A DNA stretch of 64,000 nucleotides from Chelonoidis abingdonii (lineage: Eukaryota > Chordata > Testudines > Testudinidae). The stretch spans positions 179,243,699 to 179,307,698 of the forward strand of contig NC_133769.1 in NCBI RefSeq assembly GCF_003597395.2, read 5' to 3'. Both the position numbers and the translations under genes were made by a program. Below the pieces are notes generated by a model. That model made no database searches. It had not been told where the DNA came from and saw only the letters and a list, made by a program, of their open reading frames with translations. Positions 21,405 through 31,450 of the stretch are shown here, piece after piece; position 1 is the stretch's first letter, and each line of letters begins with the position of its first letter.

Positions 21405-22738
21405 GTGCAGATGCCATACATGGCAAGCATGGACCCTGCTGAGCTCAAGACAGCAATCATGGACGTTGTAAACACCTCGCGCATTCTCGTGCAGTCTATG
21501 CTGAACCAGGACCTGCAAAGCCAGGCGAGGAGGAGGCGGCTACGGCAGAGCGGCGACGAGAGTGATGAGGACATGGACACAGAATTCTCTCAAACTGGGC
21601 CCCTGCGCTTTGGAGATCCTGCTGGTAATGGGGCAGGTTCTAGCCATGGAACGCCGATTTTGGCCCGGGAAACAAGCACAGACTGGTGGGACCGCATAGT
21701 GTTGCAGGTGTGGGACGATTCCCAGTGGCTGCGAAACTTTCGCATGCGTAAGGGCACTTTCATGGAACTTTGTGACTTGCTTTCCCCTGCCCTGAAACGC
21801 CAGAATACCAAGATGAGAGCAGCCCTCACAGTTGAGAAGCGAGTGGCAATAGCCCTCTGGAAGCTTGCAATGCCAGACAGCTACCGGTCAGTCGGGAATC
21901 AATTTGGAGTGGGAAAATCTACTGTGGGGGCTGCTGTGATGCAAGTAGCCAAAGCAATCATTAAGCTGCTGCTACGAAAGGTTGTGACTCTGGGAAATGT
22001 GCAGGTCATAGTGGATGGCTTTGCTGCAATGGGATTCCCTAACTGTGGTGGGGCGATAGATGGAACCCATATCCCTATCTTGGCACCGGAGCACCAGGGC
22101 ACCCAGTACATAAACCGCAAGGGGTACTTTTCAATGGTGCTGCAAGCACTGGTGGATCACAAGGGACGTTTCACCAACATCCACGTGGGATGGCCGGGAA
22201 GGGTTCATGACGCTCGCGTCTTCAGGAACACTACTCTGTTTAAATGGCTGCAGCAAGGGAATTACTTCCCAGACCAGAAAATAACAGTTGGGGAGTGTTG
22301 AAATGCCTGTAGTTATCCTGGGGACCAGCCTACCCCTTGATGCCATGGCTCATGAAGCCATACACAGGCAGCCTGGACAGTAGTCAGGAGCTGTTCAACT
22401 ACAGGCTGAGCAAGTGCAGAATGGTGGTAGAATGTGCATTTGGCCGTTTAAAGGCGCGCTGGCGCACATTACTGACTCGCTCAGACCTCAGCCAAACCAA
22501 TGTCCCCATTGTTATTGCTGCTTGCTGTGTGCTCCACAATCTCTCTGTGAGAGTAAGGGGGAGACCTTTATGGCGGGGTGGGAGGCTGAGGCAAATCACC
22601 TGGCCGCTGATTACGCAGCCAGACACCAGGGCGATTAGAAGAGCACACCAGGAAGCGGTGCGCATCAGAGAAGCTTTGAAACCAGTTTCATCACTGGCCA
22701 GGGTACGGTGTGACTGTTGTGTTTTTGTTTCTCCTTGA
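21405..22738 (+). pseudogene. Harbinger DDE transposase, frameshifted
   Basis: The first 298 codons are open (21405-22301). The start could be either of the ATGs at 21405 or 21411. A dimer-like acidic N-terminus (SGDESDEDMDTE, about residues 48-59) precedes the WLRNFRMRKGTF block (about 108-119). An HTH follows with YRSVGNQFGVGKSTV (about 160-175), and then the first catalytic Asp in AIDGTHIPI (about 217) and VHDARVF (about 267). The frame then breaks near 22280-22330; the rest, with [11 protein letters not shown] and the catalytic Glu in [13 protein letters not shown], is in another frame to 22738. The Harbinger transposase nicks and joins at 3-bp targets with its Myb-like partner. Confidence 0.9.
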
Positions 22739-22830
22739 TGAAAACCCCCCCCCCCCTTGATTGACTCATTCCCTGTAAGCCACCCCCCCCCCCCTTCGAT
22801 TACAGCTTGCTTTCTAAGGAAATAAAGTCA
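22739..22830 (+). terminator. Transposase 3' UTR and poly(A) signal
   Basis: After the transposase stop there are two C-homopolymer runs (near 22744-22757 and 22784-22794), then AATAAA at about 22820-22826. The opposite strand carries AATAAA for the Myb gene a few tens of bases later, so the two transcripts end tail to tail. Confidence 0.6.
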
Positions 22831-22945
22831 CTCTTCGTTTAAAAATCATGTATTCTTTTTATTAATTATTTAAAAAAGAGGGAGAGAACTGACAAGGTAG
22901 CCCGGGTGTGGTTTGGGAGGAGGATAGGAGGGAAGGAAAAGGCCA

Positions 22946-23478
22946 CTAAAAAAATTTCAAAATAATGACAGCCTTTTGGTTGGGCTGTCCACTGGGGTGG
23001 AGTGGGCGGGTGCACGGAGCCTCCCCATGCGTTCTTACTCGTCTGGTGGGTGAGGAGGCTAAGGAACATGGTGAGGGGGGAGGGTGGTTATACAGGGGCT
23101 GCAGCGGCACTCTGTGATCCTGCTGCTGTTCCTGAAGCTCCACCAGACGCGGAGCATGTCAGTTTGATCACGCAGCAGCCCCAGAGTTGCATCCCGCCAC
23201 CGCTGATCTTCCTGCGCCACTCTCTCATCTCGAGCCTCTCTCCTCTCTCAGCGTCTCTTTGAGCGTCCCTCCTGTCCTCACATTGGTCCCTCCTGTCCTC
23301 ATGGTCACTGGCATCTTTCCTGTATTTGATACCACGTCCTTCCACTCATTCAGATGAGCTCTTTCATTGCGGGTCACTTCCATGATTTCCGAGAACATTT
23401 CGTCTCGCGTCTTTTTTTTCTGCCGCCTTATCTGAGATAGCCTTCGGGATGGAGTAGGGAGGCTTGAAAAATTTGCAG
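22946..23478 (-). pseudogene. Myb-like protein of Harbinger 1, exon 2
   Basis: On the minus strand a pyrimidine-rich tract ends in CATGCAG at 23479, an acceptor. The exon encodes RRQKKKTRDEMFSEIMEV (about 23410), a charged helical region with many Glu and Arg, and the RVPLQPLYN block with Pro/Ser-rich end, to a stop at 22946-22948. Several frame breaks separate these blocks. This C-terminal half probably mediates oligomerisation or contact with the transposase; that role is inferred. Confidence 0.75.
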
Positions 23479-23700
23479 CTGCATGAGGGAGGGAAAAAAG
23501 GAGAGAAGTATTTAAAAAGATACATTTTACAGAACAATGGTTATACTCTTTCACGGTGAACAACACTATTCACCTTACATAGCACATGTGATTTCACTAC
23601 AAGGTCGCATTTTGCATCTTAATATTGAGTGCCTGCGGCTCTGGTGTTAGAGATCTCACAGACGCAGGTCCGGGCAGCAGAATTCAGCTTGCATGCGGCC

Positions 23701-24383
23701 ATGGTAAGCCATTGTCTTTCTTTCGGCTTCTGCAGCCTTCATATCCAGTGCCCTCCTTTCCCAAATAGCAAGCAAAGCCCGTTGAGGCTGCTTCTTTCCT
23801 GTTACATGCAGCAGCAGAAACCACCCCCCATCCAATTCTCTGGGATGATCGCTTTTTCCCCCCACCGCGTGGCTGGTATCCTGCTAATCACCCCCCCCCC
23901 CCCGCGTGGCTGGTAGCAGGGAAGATCCCTGCTAGCCAAAAACGCGAAAAAGCTCAGCGCCAATCACCCCCCCCCCTCCCCCTGCTTGGCTACCTGCAGG
24001 GAAGGATTTCTTTTAAGCACAGGCAAACAGCCCAGTAGGAATGGCCATCTCTGTCCCCTTAATTAAATTCCTGAATTTCAACCAGGTTACCATGAACGAT
24101 ATCACTCTCCTGAGGATAACACAGCCGAGATAGAGAACAGATGTTGCTTGAATGCCAGCAAACACTGGGCCCATACACAGCTAGGCTTTGTCATGCAATG
24201 ATACCAGATTACTTGCTACATGCATGGCATGGTCAAGTGTCCTACTGTGGAGGACGGAATAAGGCTGCCTTGCCCAGAAACCTTCTGCAAACACTTTTGG
24301 AGTACCTCCAGGACAGCTACATGGAGATAGCCCTGGAGGATTTCCGCTCCATCCCCAGACATGTTAACAGACTTTTCGAATAA
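23701..24383 (+). pseudogene. Third gene of Harbinger 1, spliced, antisense in Myb intron
   Basis: Exon 1 ends with an ATG (23701-23703) directly followed by GTAAGC. A possible acceptor TTTCAACCAG ends at 24085, and exon 2 (24086-24383) continues in frame as V-T-M-N-D-I-T-L-L-R-I-T. One extra base near 24124-24135 shifts the frame; the rest is open from 24141 to TAA at 24381, with LGPY, LCHAMIP, LPRNLL and a final HVNRLFE. ATTAAA follows at about 24428. The second Harbinger copy has the same layout and an alignable protein. Function unknown; I recognise no domain. Same strand as the transposase, so a shared promoter or an alternative 3' end is possible. Confidence 0.65.
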
Positions 24384-24482
24384 CTGTACTGGCCGCGAAT
24401 GCATCCCAAGTCTCAGGGCAAATTAATCATTAAAAAAAGCTTGCTTTTAAACCATGTTTTATATTTACAAAGGTACACTCAC

Positions 24483-25022
24483 CAGAGGTCGCTTCCATGG
24501 CTTCATTGTCTGGGCTACTGGCTTGGGAGGGCTGGGAGGGTAATTCCATCTGGGTGAGAAAAAGCTCCTGACTGTTGGGGAGAATGGAGTGCTGTGTGCT
24601 GTCTGCAAGCTCGTCCTCTTCTTCCTCCTCCTCATCTTCCCCATCTGCTGAATCCTCAGCCTTGGCTGAGATTACCACCCTCACCTCAGAATCCACAGAC
24701 AAGGGTGGGGTAGTGGTGGCGGCCCCCCCCGGGAGAATTACATGCAGCTCAGCGTAGAAGCGGCATGTTTTTGGCCCTGCCCCGGATCTTCCGTTTGCTT
24801 CTTTGGTTTTCTGGTAGGCTTGTCTGAGCTCCTTAACTTTCACACGGCACTGTACTGAGTCCTTGGCGTGGTCTCCCTGCATCATGGCCTTGGAAATTTT
24901 TTCAAATGTTTTTTCATTTCGTTTTTTGTTAGCACAGAATCCTCTCCCCATACAGCGATCAGATCCAGTACCTCCCATGCAGCCCATGCTGGAGCTCTTT
25001 TTCGATTCTCAGGAGACTGCAT
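24483..25022 (-). pseudogene. Myb/SANT-like DNA-binding protein of Harbinger 1, exon 1
   Basis: Start at the minus-strand ATG at 25022 (an earlier ATG is at 25103). The first part reads ENRKRAPAW then EVLDLIAVWGE (near 25000-24950), the start of a trihelix Myb/SANT-like fold. After a frame break it continues with EKTFEKISKAMM, QCRVKVKELRQAYQKTKEAN (24860-24790) and TCRFYAELH (about 24760). An acidic stretch of consecutive Glu/Asp follows (about 24650-24620). The exon ends at 24483 before GTGAGT. In Harbinger elements this protein binds the termini and helps nuclear import of the transposase (known for the family). Confidence 0.85.
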
Positions 25023-25414
25023 TGTTACCTGTGCTGATGAGTTCTGCGTGGTCACCTGTGCTGGTGAGCGCTCCACGCTGGCTAAACAGGAAATGAAATT
25101 CAAAAGTTAGCGGGGCTTTTCCTGTCTACCTGGTCAGTGCAGCCAAGTTCAGATGGCTTTCCAGAGTGGTCACAATGGTGCGCTGTGGGATACCGCCCGG
25201 AGGCCAATACCGTCGAATTGCAGCCACACTAACCCTAATCCGACATGGCAATACTGATTTGAGTGCTACTCCCCTCATCGGAGATGAGTACAAAAATTGG
25301 TTTTAACAGCCCTTTATATCGATATAAAGGGCTTCGTTGCGTGGACGGGTGCAGGGTTAAATCAGTTTAACTCTGCTAAATTTGGTATAAACGCGTAGTG
25401 TAGACCAGGCCATA

Positions 25415-26590
25415 GATGCATTTGGGTTATGCTTTTTCTCTCACTGTTTCATCTTTCACTTCTGTCTTGCTATCTAATGCTGAAAGGAGTCTGATGAAAT
25501 TTAAACAGACATTTGCCAGGTAGTGAAGGTTTTGTTTTTGCTCTTCTCACATAAAATCTGAGCACGCAGCACAACCATCCGAACAGCTGTTTAAAGGTGT
25601 GAGCCAGACAGGCACTGGCTTTTTCTGCTACTCAGTAAGTGACTCATTGTTTCTGACTCTTCTGCTTCTGTGTTCTCTCAAAGGAGGCAACAGGTTTTGT
25701 GCATCAGTGCTGCAGCCAGGTATTCCAGATTAGTGCAGAGTTATCTCAAATTCTGCCGTTTTTCATCAGGATGATCCATCAGTAGCCTGTTTAAGCATGC
25801 CAGTGCTGATCTCAGGATAGTGAAACAGGCAGGTCTGCTAAGAAACATACACACACAACAAGATGCAGACAAAAGTCCTATCTGTATAACCAAATGTATA
25901 TATATTCTTTTCTCCATTAAGTTGCATGCAGGTAAGAAGTTGTTCTGGAAAGCTAAACCCTCTGTTTATCCACAGGACCAAGACACATCACCTTGGCAGT
26001 AAGGAGGGAGAGTATCTATCTATCTATCTCATCTCCCTGGCAGATTAGTCCACTCAAACCCTGGATCCTACTGGGTTAGCACTTTAAAAATTGTAGTAAA
26101 TAAACCTTTGTGTTATTCTAATTCCTTCCATGCTTAAGGAATCGAAAGTGCAATCTGAGCTACGCACAAGTACCATCTTATCTGCCTCTGCAACTTTGGT
26201 GACTTAAAGGGGTGGAAGTAGTGTAAGGGCTTTATGACTATGCATTGTGCTATGGCCATTCTGTGCTTCTCTCCCTCTATAAAGGGAAGTGATGTGTAAG
26301 TTTGAGCAGCCTCAAGACTATTCTAATTTACACCAGGGCTGGGCAGGACCTTGCCTGCCCCAGGATATATGGACCACAGAGCTGGTTTAAGGCCACCTTT
26401 GCTCCCTCTCCATTCTGTAACAAGTACAGCAACAGAGTAATTGATGATAATTGGATTCAAGGTTTGTAAAGCACTTTGAAGATGAAATGGCTAAGTAATG
26501 TAATTATTATGCCAGAACATAGACGAGATGCATTCAGACATCTTCTCTCAGGGTTAGATACCAGTCTGACATTCTTTTTTCTCTCCATTT
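25415..26590. other. Unassigned; short (ATCT)n microsatellite
   Basis: No gene seen. An (ATCT)n run is at about 26013-26030. Confidence 0.35.
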
Positions 26591-26598
26591 GTGGAACA

Positions 26599-26838
26599 TA
26601 GGGCTGGCTCCAGGGTTTTTGCCGCTCCAAGCAGTGGAAAAAAAAAAAAAAGCTGCGACCGGCAGCAGTTCCATCGCACCGCTTTCCTCTTCAGTGGCAA
26701 TTTGGCCACAGGTCCTTCCTTCCAAGAGGGACCAAGGGACCGGCTGCTGAATTTCCCCCAAAGATCCCGACATGCCGTCCCTTGCCCTTGTCCACCCCAA
26801 GCACCTGCTTGCTGAGCTGGTGCCTGGAGCCAGCCCTG
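26599..26838. mobile_element. hAT-type MITE, CAGGGCCGGCTC family, copy 2
   Basis: Starts TAGGGCTGGCTCCAGGG and ends CCTGGAGCCAGCCCTG. Flanks GTGGAACA (26591-26598) and GTGGAATA (26839-26846) match at seven of eight. The interior shares the GCCGCTCCAAGCA block with the other copies. Confidence 0.82.
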
Positions 26839-26846
26839 GTGGAATA

Positions 26847-28040
26847 CAGGAGGCCTGTGTGTGTAGGAAGAGTAGAATATCAGAGCTGAGATCCACCATG
26901 TGCACACAAGAGAGGATCTCCTGACCTCATTGTATAACTCTCTGTGCCTCAGCAAAGTGGCAGATCTTTCTAAGGGTGGGAATAGGTTCCTATCTGAGCG
27001 GGAGTTCTGGGACATGGTGGGTGTCTCGCTAACATTCTAGGAGCGACGCAGCTACAACTACACTGCATACATCACTGAATTTGTGTGTCACTTAGCTCTG
27101 CTTTCCTCAGTCAAAGGATGCTGTTTCAGGGAAAACCAGTGGAAGGTGTTTTGTTTAAACATAGCCACTCTTTCGAGGGATCCCTGGTAACAGAGCCACT
27201 GCTAATTGTCCTAATCCAAGCAGCAACTGCTTTGTCTCACTTCCTTTTCCTGCACAAAGACTTGGGGGGAGCCTGATGCTGAACTCTGCTGAATTGTCTC
27301 ACAGGTACAATCCCGTTCATTAGGGAAGACATGGGAATTGGTTGGAATAGCTGATTCAGTGCCACAGTTGCTTTTCAGGGGACTGCAGGAAGCTGGATCA
27401 TTCCCTCCCTCATGCCAGGAGTCCACCAGCACTGTCTCACTTCTGCCTGCTGAGGCAGGGATGTAGACATGCTGGAGGATCTGGTGAGCAAAATAAAAAG
27501 CAGTTCTGAGCAGTGCACCAGCAGTGGCAGAGAGAATCCCCACCTTGTGGGCAGCAGCCTCCAGCTAATATGGCAACCCCACAACCAAACCATGCAACCA
27601 GGTGGTATGAACAAAGTGGTCTGGCAATTCCTGAAGAAGAGATAAGCGAATATGGATATGTGGATCTGTGCAGAGCTCCACACAGCCCAGTGCTGTCCTG
27701 GCACATTGCGCTGGCCTGGGGCTTGAGGATATTTTGCCTATCTATGTATTTATTTAAGTCATCATGTAAGTTATGTGAATAAACCATGCCTACAAATATA
27801 TTTCCGTAGGCAGAGATGTGGCCTAGTTGTCACAGCCCAGAATGGAGCAGTAGGAATCATTGGGTTGTAATCTAGCTGCTGCTTCTTAGTATATGCACAA
27901 CAGGCCTCAGGCAGATGACCAAGATTCATCATCAAATTTAGTCTGCTGATTGGATCATTAGCTTCTCCAGCCCAGGCCAAGTACTGACGGGGAGTGCACC
28001 GTGAATGCTGATCCATGACCCCCGTAATCTAGCTGTGACA
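26847..28040. other. Unassigned
   Basis: No gene or recognisable transposon. Short overlapping open frames on both strands near 27210-27790 show no domain. Confidence 0.35.
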
Positions 28041-28049
28041 TCAAATCTC

Positions 28050-28140
28050 TCTACAGCTTTGGGGAAGTCAATTGACCATTCTTGGCCTCAGTTTCCCCAT
28101 TTATGAAATGGAGATAATACTCTTGCTCTCCTCACAGAAT
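28050..28140 (-). repeat. MIR-like SINE fragment (reverse)
   Basis: The order GGGGAAGTCAATTGACC, GGCCTCAGTTTCCCCAT, GAAATGGAGATAATAC is the reverse complement of the MIR core. An AT-rich stretch follows (28140-28190). Confidence 0.75.
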
Positions 28141-28528
28141 ATTTATTATTAATATTTTTTATTATTATTTTTTACATTTTTTAAATTTCAGTAAAGCGAT
28201 CTGAAAGAGAAAAGAGCTATTATGAATGTGAAGCTATTTTTATTATTGGGGTCAAGGAGGAGAACCAAGCACAGAGATGATGAAACTTTTGAAACATAGG
28301 TTCCCATTAATAGTCTTTAGCACACAGTGCTTATTATAATCTAATTTGACTAAAATAGGATTAATCTTATAATGCTGTAATGTCATTTGCATGGTCCCTT
28401 TATGTATACTATTGTAACTATGCATTAATGTAATACCTTGAAACAGCTTTGAGAAAAGGAGGATGTGAAAGCTCAGTGAATCTCTGGTATTTTACAGTGC
28501 ACACAATTTTATGCTTCTTTAGACTTCA
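28141..28528. other. AT-rich, unassigned
   Basis: An ATT/TTA-rich stretch at 28140-28190, then no recognisable features before the next MITE. Confidence 0.3.
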
Positions 28529-28536
28529 TCTGGTGT

Positions 28537-29226
28537 CAGGGCCGGCTCTAGGCACCAGTGGTCCAAGCATGTGCTTGGGGCAGCACTTTCCAAGGGGCGG
28601 CACTCCGGCTTCTTTTTTTTTTTTTTTTTTTTGCTTGGGGCCCAAAAAGCTGGGAGCCAGCCCTGAGCGGAGGTGAGCTACGGTGGTGGGCAGCGCGGGG
28701 AGGGTCGCAGGAAGTAACCCTGGGGGAGGGGGCAGAGGAACTGTTCCCCTCCCTAGGTCACCTCTGCTCCACTGCCGCCTGCTCCCCCAAGCACACTGCC
28801 GCTCTGCTTCTCCCCCCTCCCTCCCAGGCTTGCCACACGAATCAGCTGTTTTGCAGCAAGCCTGGGAGGGAGAGGGGAGAAGCAGAGCAGCAGCGGTGCG
28901 CTCAGGGGAGCAGGTGGAGTGGAAGTGAGCTGCGGTGGCGAGGGGTGCAGGGAGGGCTGCAGGAAGTAACCCTGGGGGGACAGAGGAACCGCTCCCCCCT
29001 CAGCTCACCTCCACCTTCTACCCCGCGTGTGCTGCCGCTCCACTTTTCCCCTCTCTTTCCCAAGCTTGCCTGGGAGGAAGGGGTAGGAGGGGAAATGCAG
29101 CGCACCCGGGTAGGAGGCGGGGCAAGGGATTTGGGGAAGGCGCTGGAATGGGGTGGGGCTCAGGGGCTGGGTGGGGGCAGGGAAATTATTTTGCTTGGGG
29201 CGGCAAAAAACATGGAGTCTGCCCTT
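28537..29226. mobile_element. hAT-type MITE, CAGGGCCGGCTC family, copy 3 (690 bp)
   Basis: Starts CAGGGCCGGCTCTAGGCA and ends GGAGTCTGCCCTT, with an exact 8-bp duplication TCTGGTGT (28529-28536 and 29227-29234). A GC-rich segment is present twice in the interior (about 28671-28850 and 28918-29075), which explains the extra length. A poly-T run lies at about 28613-28632. Confidence 0.85.
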
Positions 29227-29304
29227 TCTGGTGTATATCAATATGGTACCTGTACATAATGAGAATACTCCCAAACCTATCAAGTTGCATAGCAGCATGA
29301 TCTA

Positions 29305-29700
29305 ATACAGTGGTTCCCAAACTTGTTCTGTCGCTTGTGCAGGGAAAGCCCTGTGGGGTCAGGCCGGTTTGTGTACCTGCCACGTCCTCAGGTTCGGCTG
29401 ATTACATCTCTCAGTGGCTTCGGTTCACTGTTCCAGGCCAATGGGAGCTGCTGGAAGTGGCGCAGGCCAAGGGACATACTGGCCGCATGCCGGGCCCCCA
29501 CTTCCCAGTGTGTGCCTAGCAGTTGTGGGTTTGTAAACAGTGCCCTTGTGCTGTGCTGAGCAGGGCAACTCCAGCTGCACTGCACCTCATTGCCCCCAAC
29601 TGGCCCCTTGCTCTGCGGACCATGCCCCATCTCATGCCCTATTTCCCCAATGGGGGCCCACAAATATGTTTGGTGCTGGGCCCACAAAAAGTTAATCCTG
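29305..29700. repeat. hAT-type MITE fragment (CAGTGGTTCCCAAAC)
   Basis: Left terminus CAGTGGTTCCCAAACTTG is the same type as at 35316. The interior contains GGCCAATGGGAGCTGCTGGA, shared with 62306. The right terminus is not clear; the sequence near 29650-29700 resembles the end of another short repeat. Confidence 0.5.
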
Positions 29701-29744
29701 CCTCATTGGAGACAGCTTGATACAATCAACCTCTTGATCCCTAA

Positions 29745-29800
29745 ATTTATAGATTCATAGACTTTAAGACCAGAAGGAATCATCCTGATCATCTAGTCTG
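29745..29800 (-). repeat. CR1-like 3' tail fragment, reverse
   Basis: ATTCATAGACTTTAAGACC followed by AGAAGGAATCATC and GATCATCTAGTCTG is the reverse complement pattern of a CR1 tail. Short and diverged. Confidence 0.5.
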
Positions 29801-30270
29801 TGTAGCCTGGGAAGACACATATCTGGCAATTTGGCCTTAATAACAAGTATCCAAATCACTTCCCATCCAAGCTGTCATGATGCCAAATTGCCAGGCACCA
29901 ATATGCCACAGGGCCATGCTCCCGTAACAATAAACATCACAGGGGACAGAGCAAGGCCTGCCTTTGTCCAACCAAGACAAAAAGTGGCAGCCCTGATTGT
30001 ACATACAACCATGACATGCATGCACAGGTGCTGCCGCCCCCAACTTGAAGTGATTTCCATGGATACAGGATTTACAGTTTTGTTCAATGGCTCTGAGCAC
30101 TCCCATTATACAAACTGTTCCTGCGCCCCTGCTTGCATGAGTAACGAATAAGCAATAAGGATTTAAAGGAGCCTTAGGAGGCGGAAGCTTCGCTAGCTCT
30201 CCCGAGCACGGAGCTTGAGCTACAGCCTTAGGAACTGGAACCAGAGTATCTCAGCCTGGTTGTAATATGA
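29801..30270. other. Unassigned
   Basis: No gene seen; the open frames on both strands between 29831 and 30151 mirror each other and have no domain. Confidence 0.3.
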
Positions 30271-30278
30271 GCCGGCTC

Positions 30279-30400
30279 TAAAGTGACCAAACAGCAAGTG
30301 TGAAAAATGAAGACGGGGTAGGGGAAACTAGATGTCTCTATAACAAAAAGCTCCAAATAGCAGGACTGTACATATAAAATCAGGACAGCTGGTCATCTTA
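30279..30400. mobile_element. MITE, TAAGGTGACCAGA family, copy 2 (opposite orientation)
   Basis: Starts TAAAGTGACCAAACAGCAAG and ends GACAGCTGGTCATCTTA. Flanks GCCGGCTC (30271-30278) and GCTGGCTC (30401-30408) match at seven of eight. It is the reverse complement of the element at 19578-19700 along its length. Confidence 0.8.
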
Positions 30401-30499
30401 GCTGGCTCCCGGTTCAAAAAGCAAATGCTGTTGTGTCCAGTTTAACCCTTTGCAGCCTCCCTTCCTCCCTCCTTGTTGGAGGGGGAACACCATCCCTTC

Positions 30500-31450
30500 C
30501 TGCTTCCCCGGGAGCAGGCGCGTCCCCGGGCGGGGCCTTGAGGCCAGCTTGCGGCGGGTAGAGGTGAGGAAGGGAGCGGAGGGACTAGGCGGGGCAGGCG
30601 GGGAGCGGGAGGCCCAGGGGGCAGAGGGCGGAGCGCAGGGCGGAGTTTCCCGGCGCAGAGGAAGCGCCTGCCTCCCCCTAGCTTTTTGAGCGGAGAATGG
30701 AAGGCAGGCGCTGCCGGCTGGAGGGCGCGGGGCAGGTAGGTTACCCGGGGGCAGAGCAGCGCCCACGGGGACCAGGGCGGGTGAGCGAGCGGGCAACTGG
30801 GGCTCCTGGGACCGATGTGCCCAGGGAACCCAGACACCTGGAGCCGGGGCGGGGAGGCACCGTGCGCGGCTGGAGCCGGGCTACTGTGTGTGGCGGTGCC
30901 CGGGGTGCGGCGTGCGCCGGCTGCAGGCTCTGCCAGAGCAGGGGGAACGCTCGCCTGGACCCTCCCCCGCGGGTGACGGGCCGCTCGGCTCTCCCGCTGC
31001 TGCAGCCCGCTCCGGGGCAGCGGAGCCGGCAGGGGCTGACTGCTGCTGCTCGCCCCCTTTAGCCAGGGGCCACCCCTCAGAGCGCCCCGTCTGAGGCGCC
31101 TTCTCCAGCTGCATTAGCCCGGCTGGAGACCCGGACAGCCGCCAGGGTGAGACAATAGCGGGCTGGGCTCGCGGCGCGGGCATCGCGTCTGCCCAGCCCC
31201 GGGGCTCGGTTCGCCGGAGCGCTGCCCTCCGCAGGCGCCCGGCTGGGCTGTGGGGCGAGGGGAGCAGGAGGCCGCCTCTCACGCCTTGGTAACTTTGCTC
31301 TCAGGGGGCGCAGAAAGCAGCGAGGAGCTGAACGAGGAGCCGAGCCCAGGCGGAGCGGGAGCAGCTGCAGAAGGGGTAGGATCCCGGCTCCGGTTGCACT
31401 GTCAGAAGCGGCGCACCGTCAGGCAGAGCCCAGCCCAGCCGGCGGGTGGA
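30500..31450 (+). promoter_or_regulatory. CpG island, probable promoter
   Basis: The region is very GC-rich with many CpG, unlike the rest of the window, and has repeated GGGGCGGGG or GGGCGGGG-type GC boxes (near 30529, 30590, 30847). In vertebrates this marks a promoter. Candidate splice sites on the plus strand are a donor CCAGG|GTGAGA at 31147 and an acceptor TTTGCTCTCAG at 31304. The transcription start cannot be located from sequence alone. Confidence 0.8.

Larger units (their letters stand above)
21070..25411 (+). mobile_element. Harbinger DNA transposon copy 1 (4.34 kb)
   Basis: Left terminus GGGTATGTCTACACTA and right terminus TAGTGTAGACCAGGCC are inverted repeats. The candidate 3-bp duplication is ATA (21067-21069 and 25412-25414). 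The element contains a transposase gene on the plus strand (21405-22738), a convergent Myb/SANT-like gene of two exons (25022-22946, minus), and a third small spliced gene (23701-24383, plus) inside the Myb intron. AATAAA signals for the transposase (22820) and the Myb gene (minus strand, about 22858-22868) lie within 60 bp. Frame breaks in all genes make it a relic. Confidence 0.92.

Noticed and set aside
21405..22738. Host HARBI1 gene
   Set aside because: It sits inside terminal inverted repeats with a Myb-like gene and has frame breaks. It is a transposon copy.
24575..24757. Poly-serine open frame on the plus strand
   Set aside because: It is the antisense of the acidic Glu/Asp stretch of the Myb-like protein.
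24483..25022. Host MSANTD-type gene
   Set aside because: It lies inside the Harbinger element and is frameshifted; copy 2 has the same gene in the same place.
28613..28632. Poly-T as a Pol III terminator or SINE tail
   Set aside because: It lies inside a hAT MITE with defined ends, without A and B boxes nearby.
30398..31282. Several long Pro/Arg/Gly-rich frames in the CpG island
   Set aside because: GC-rich sequence gives long frames by chance on both strands; no domain or codon pattern supports them.
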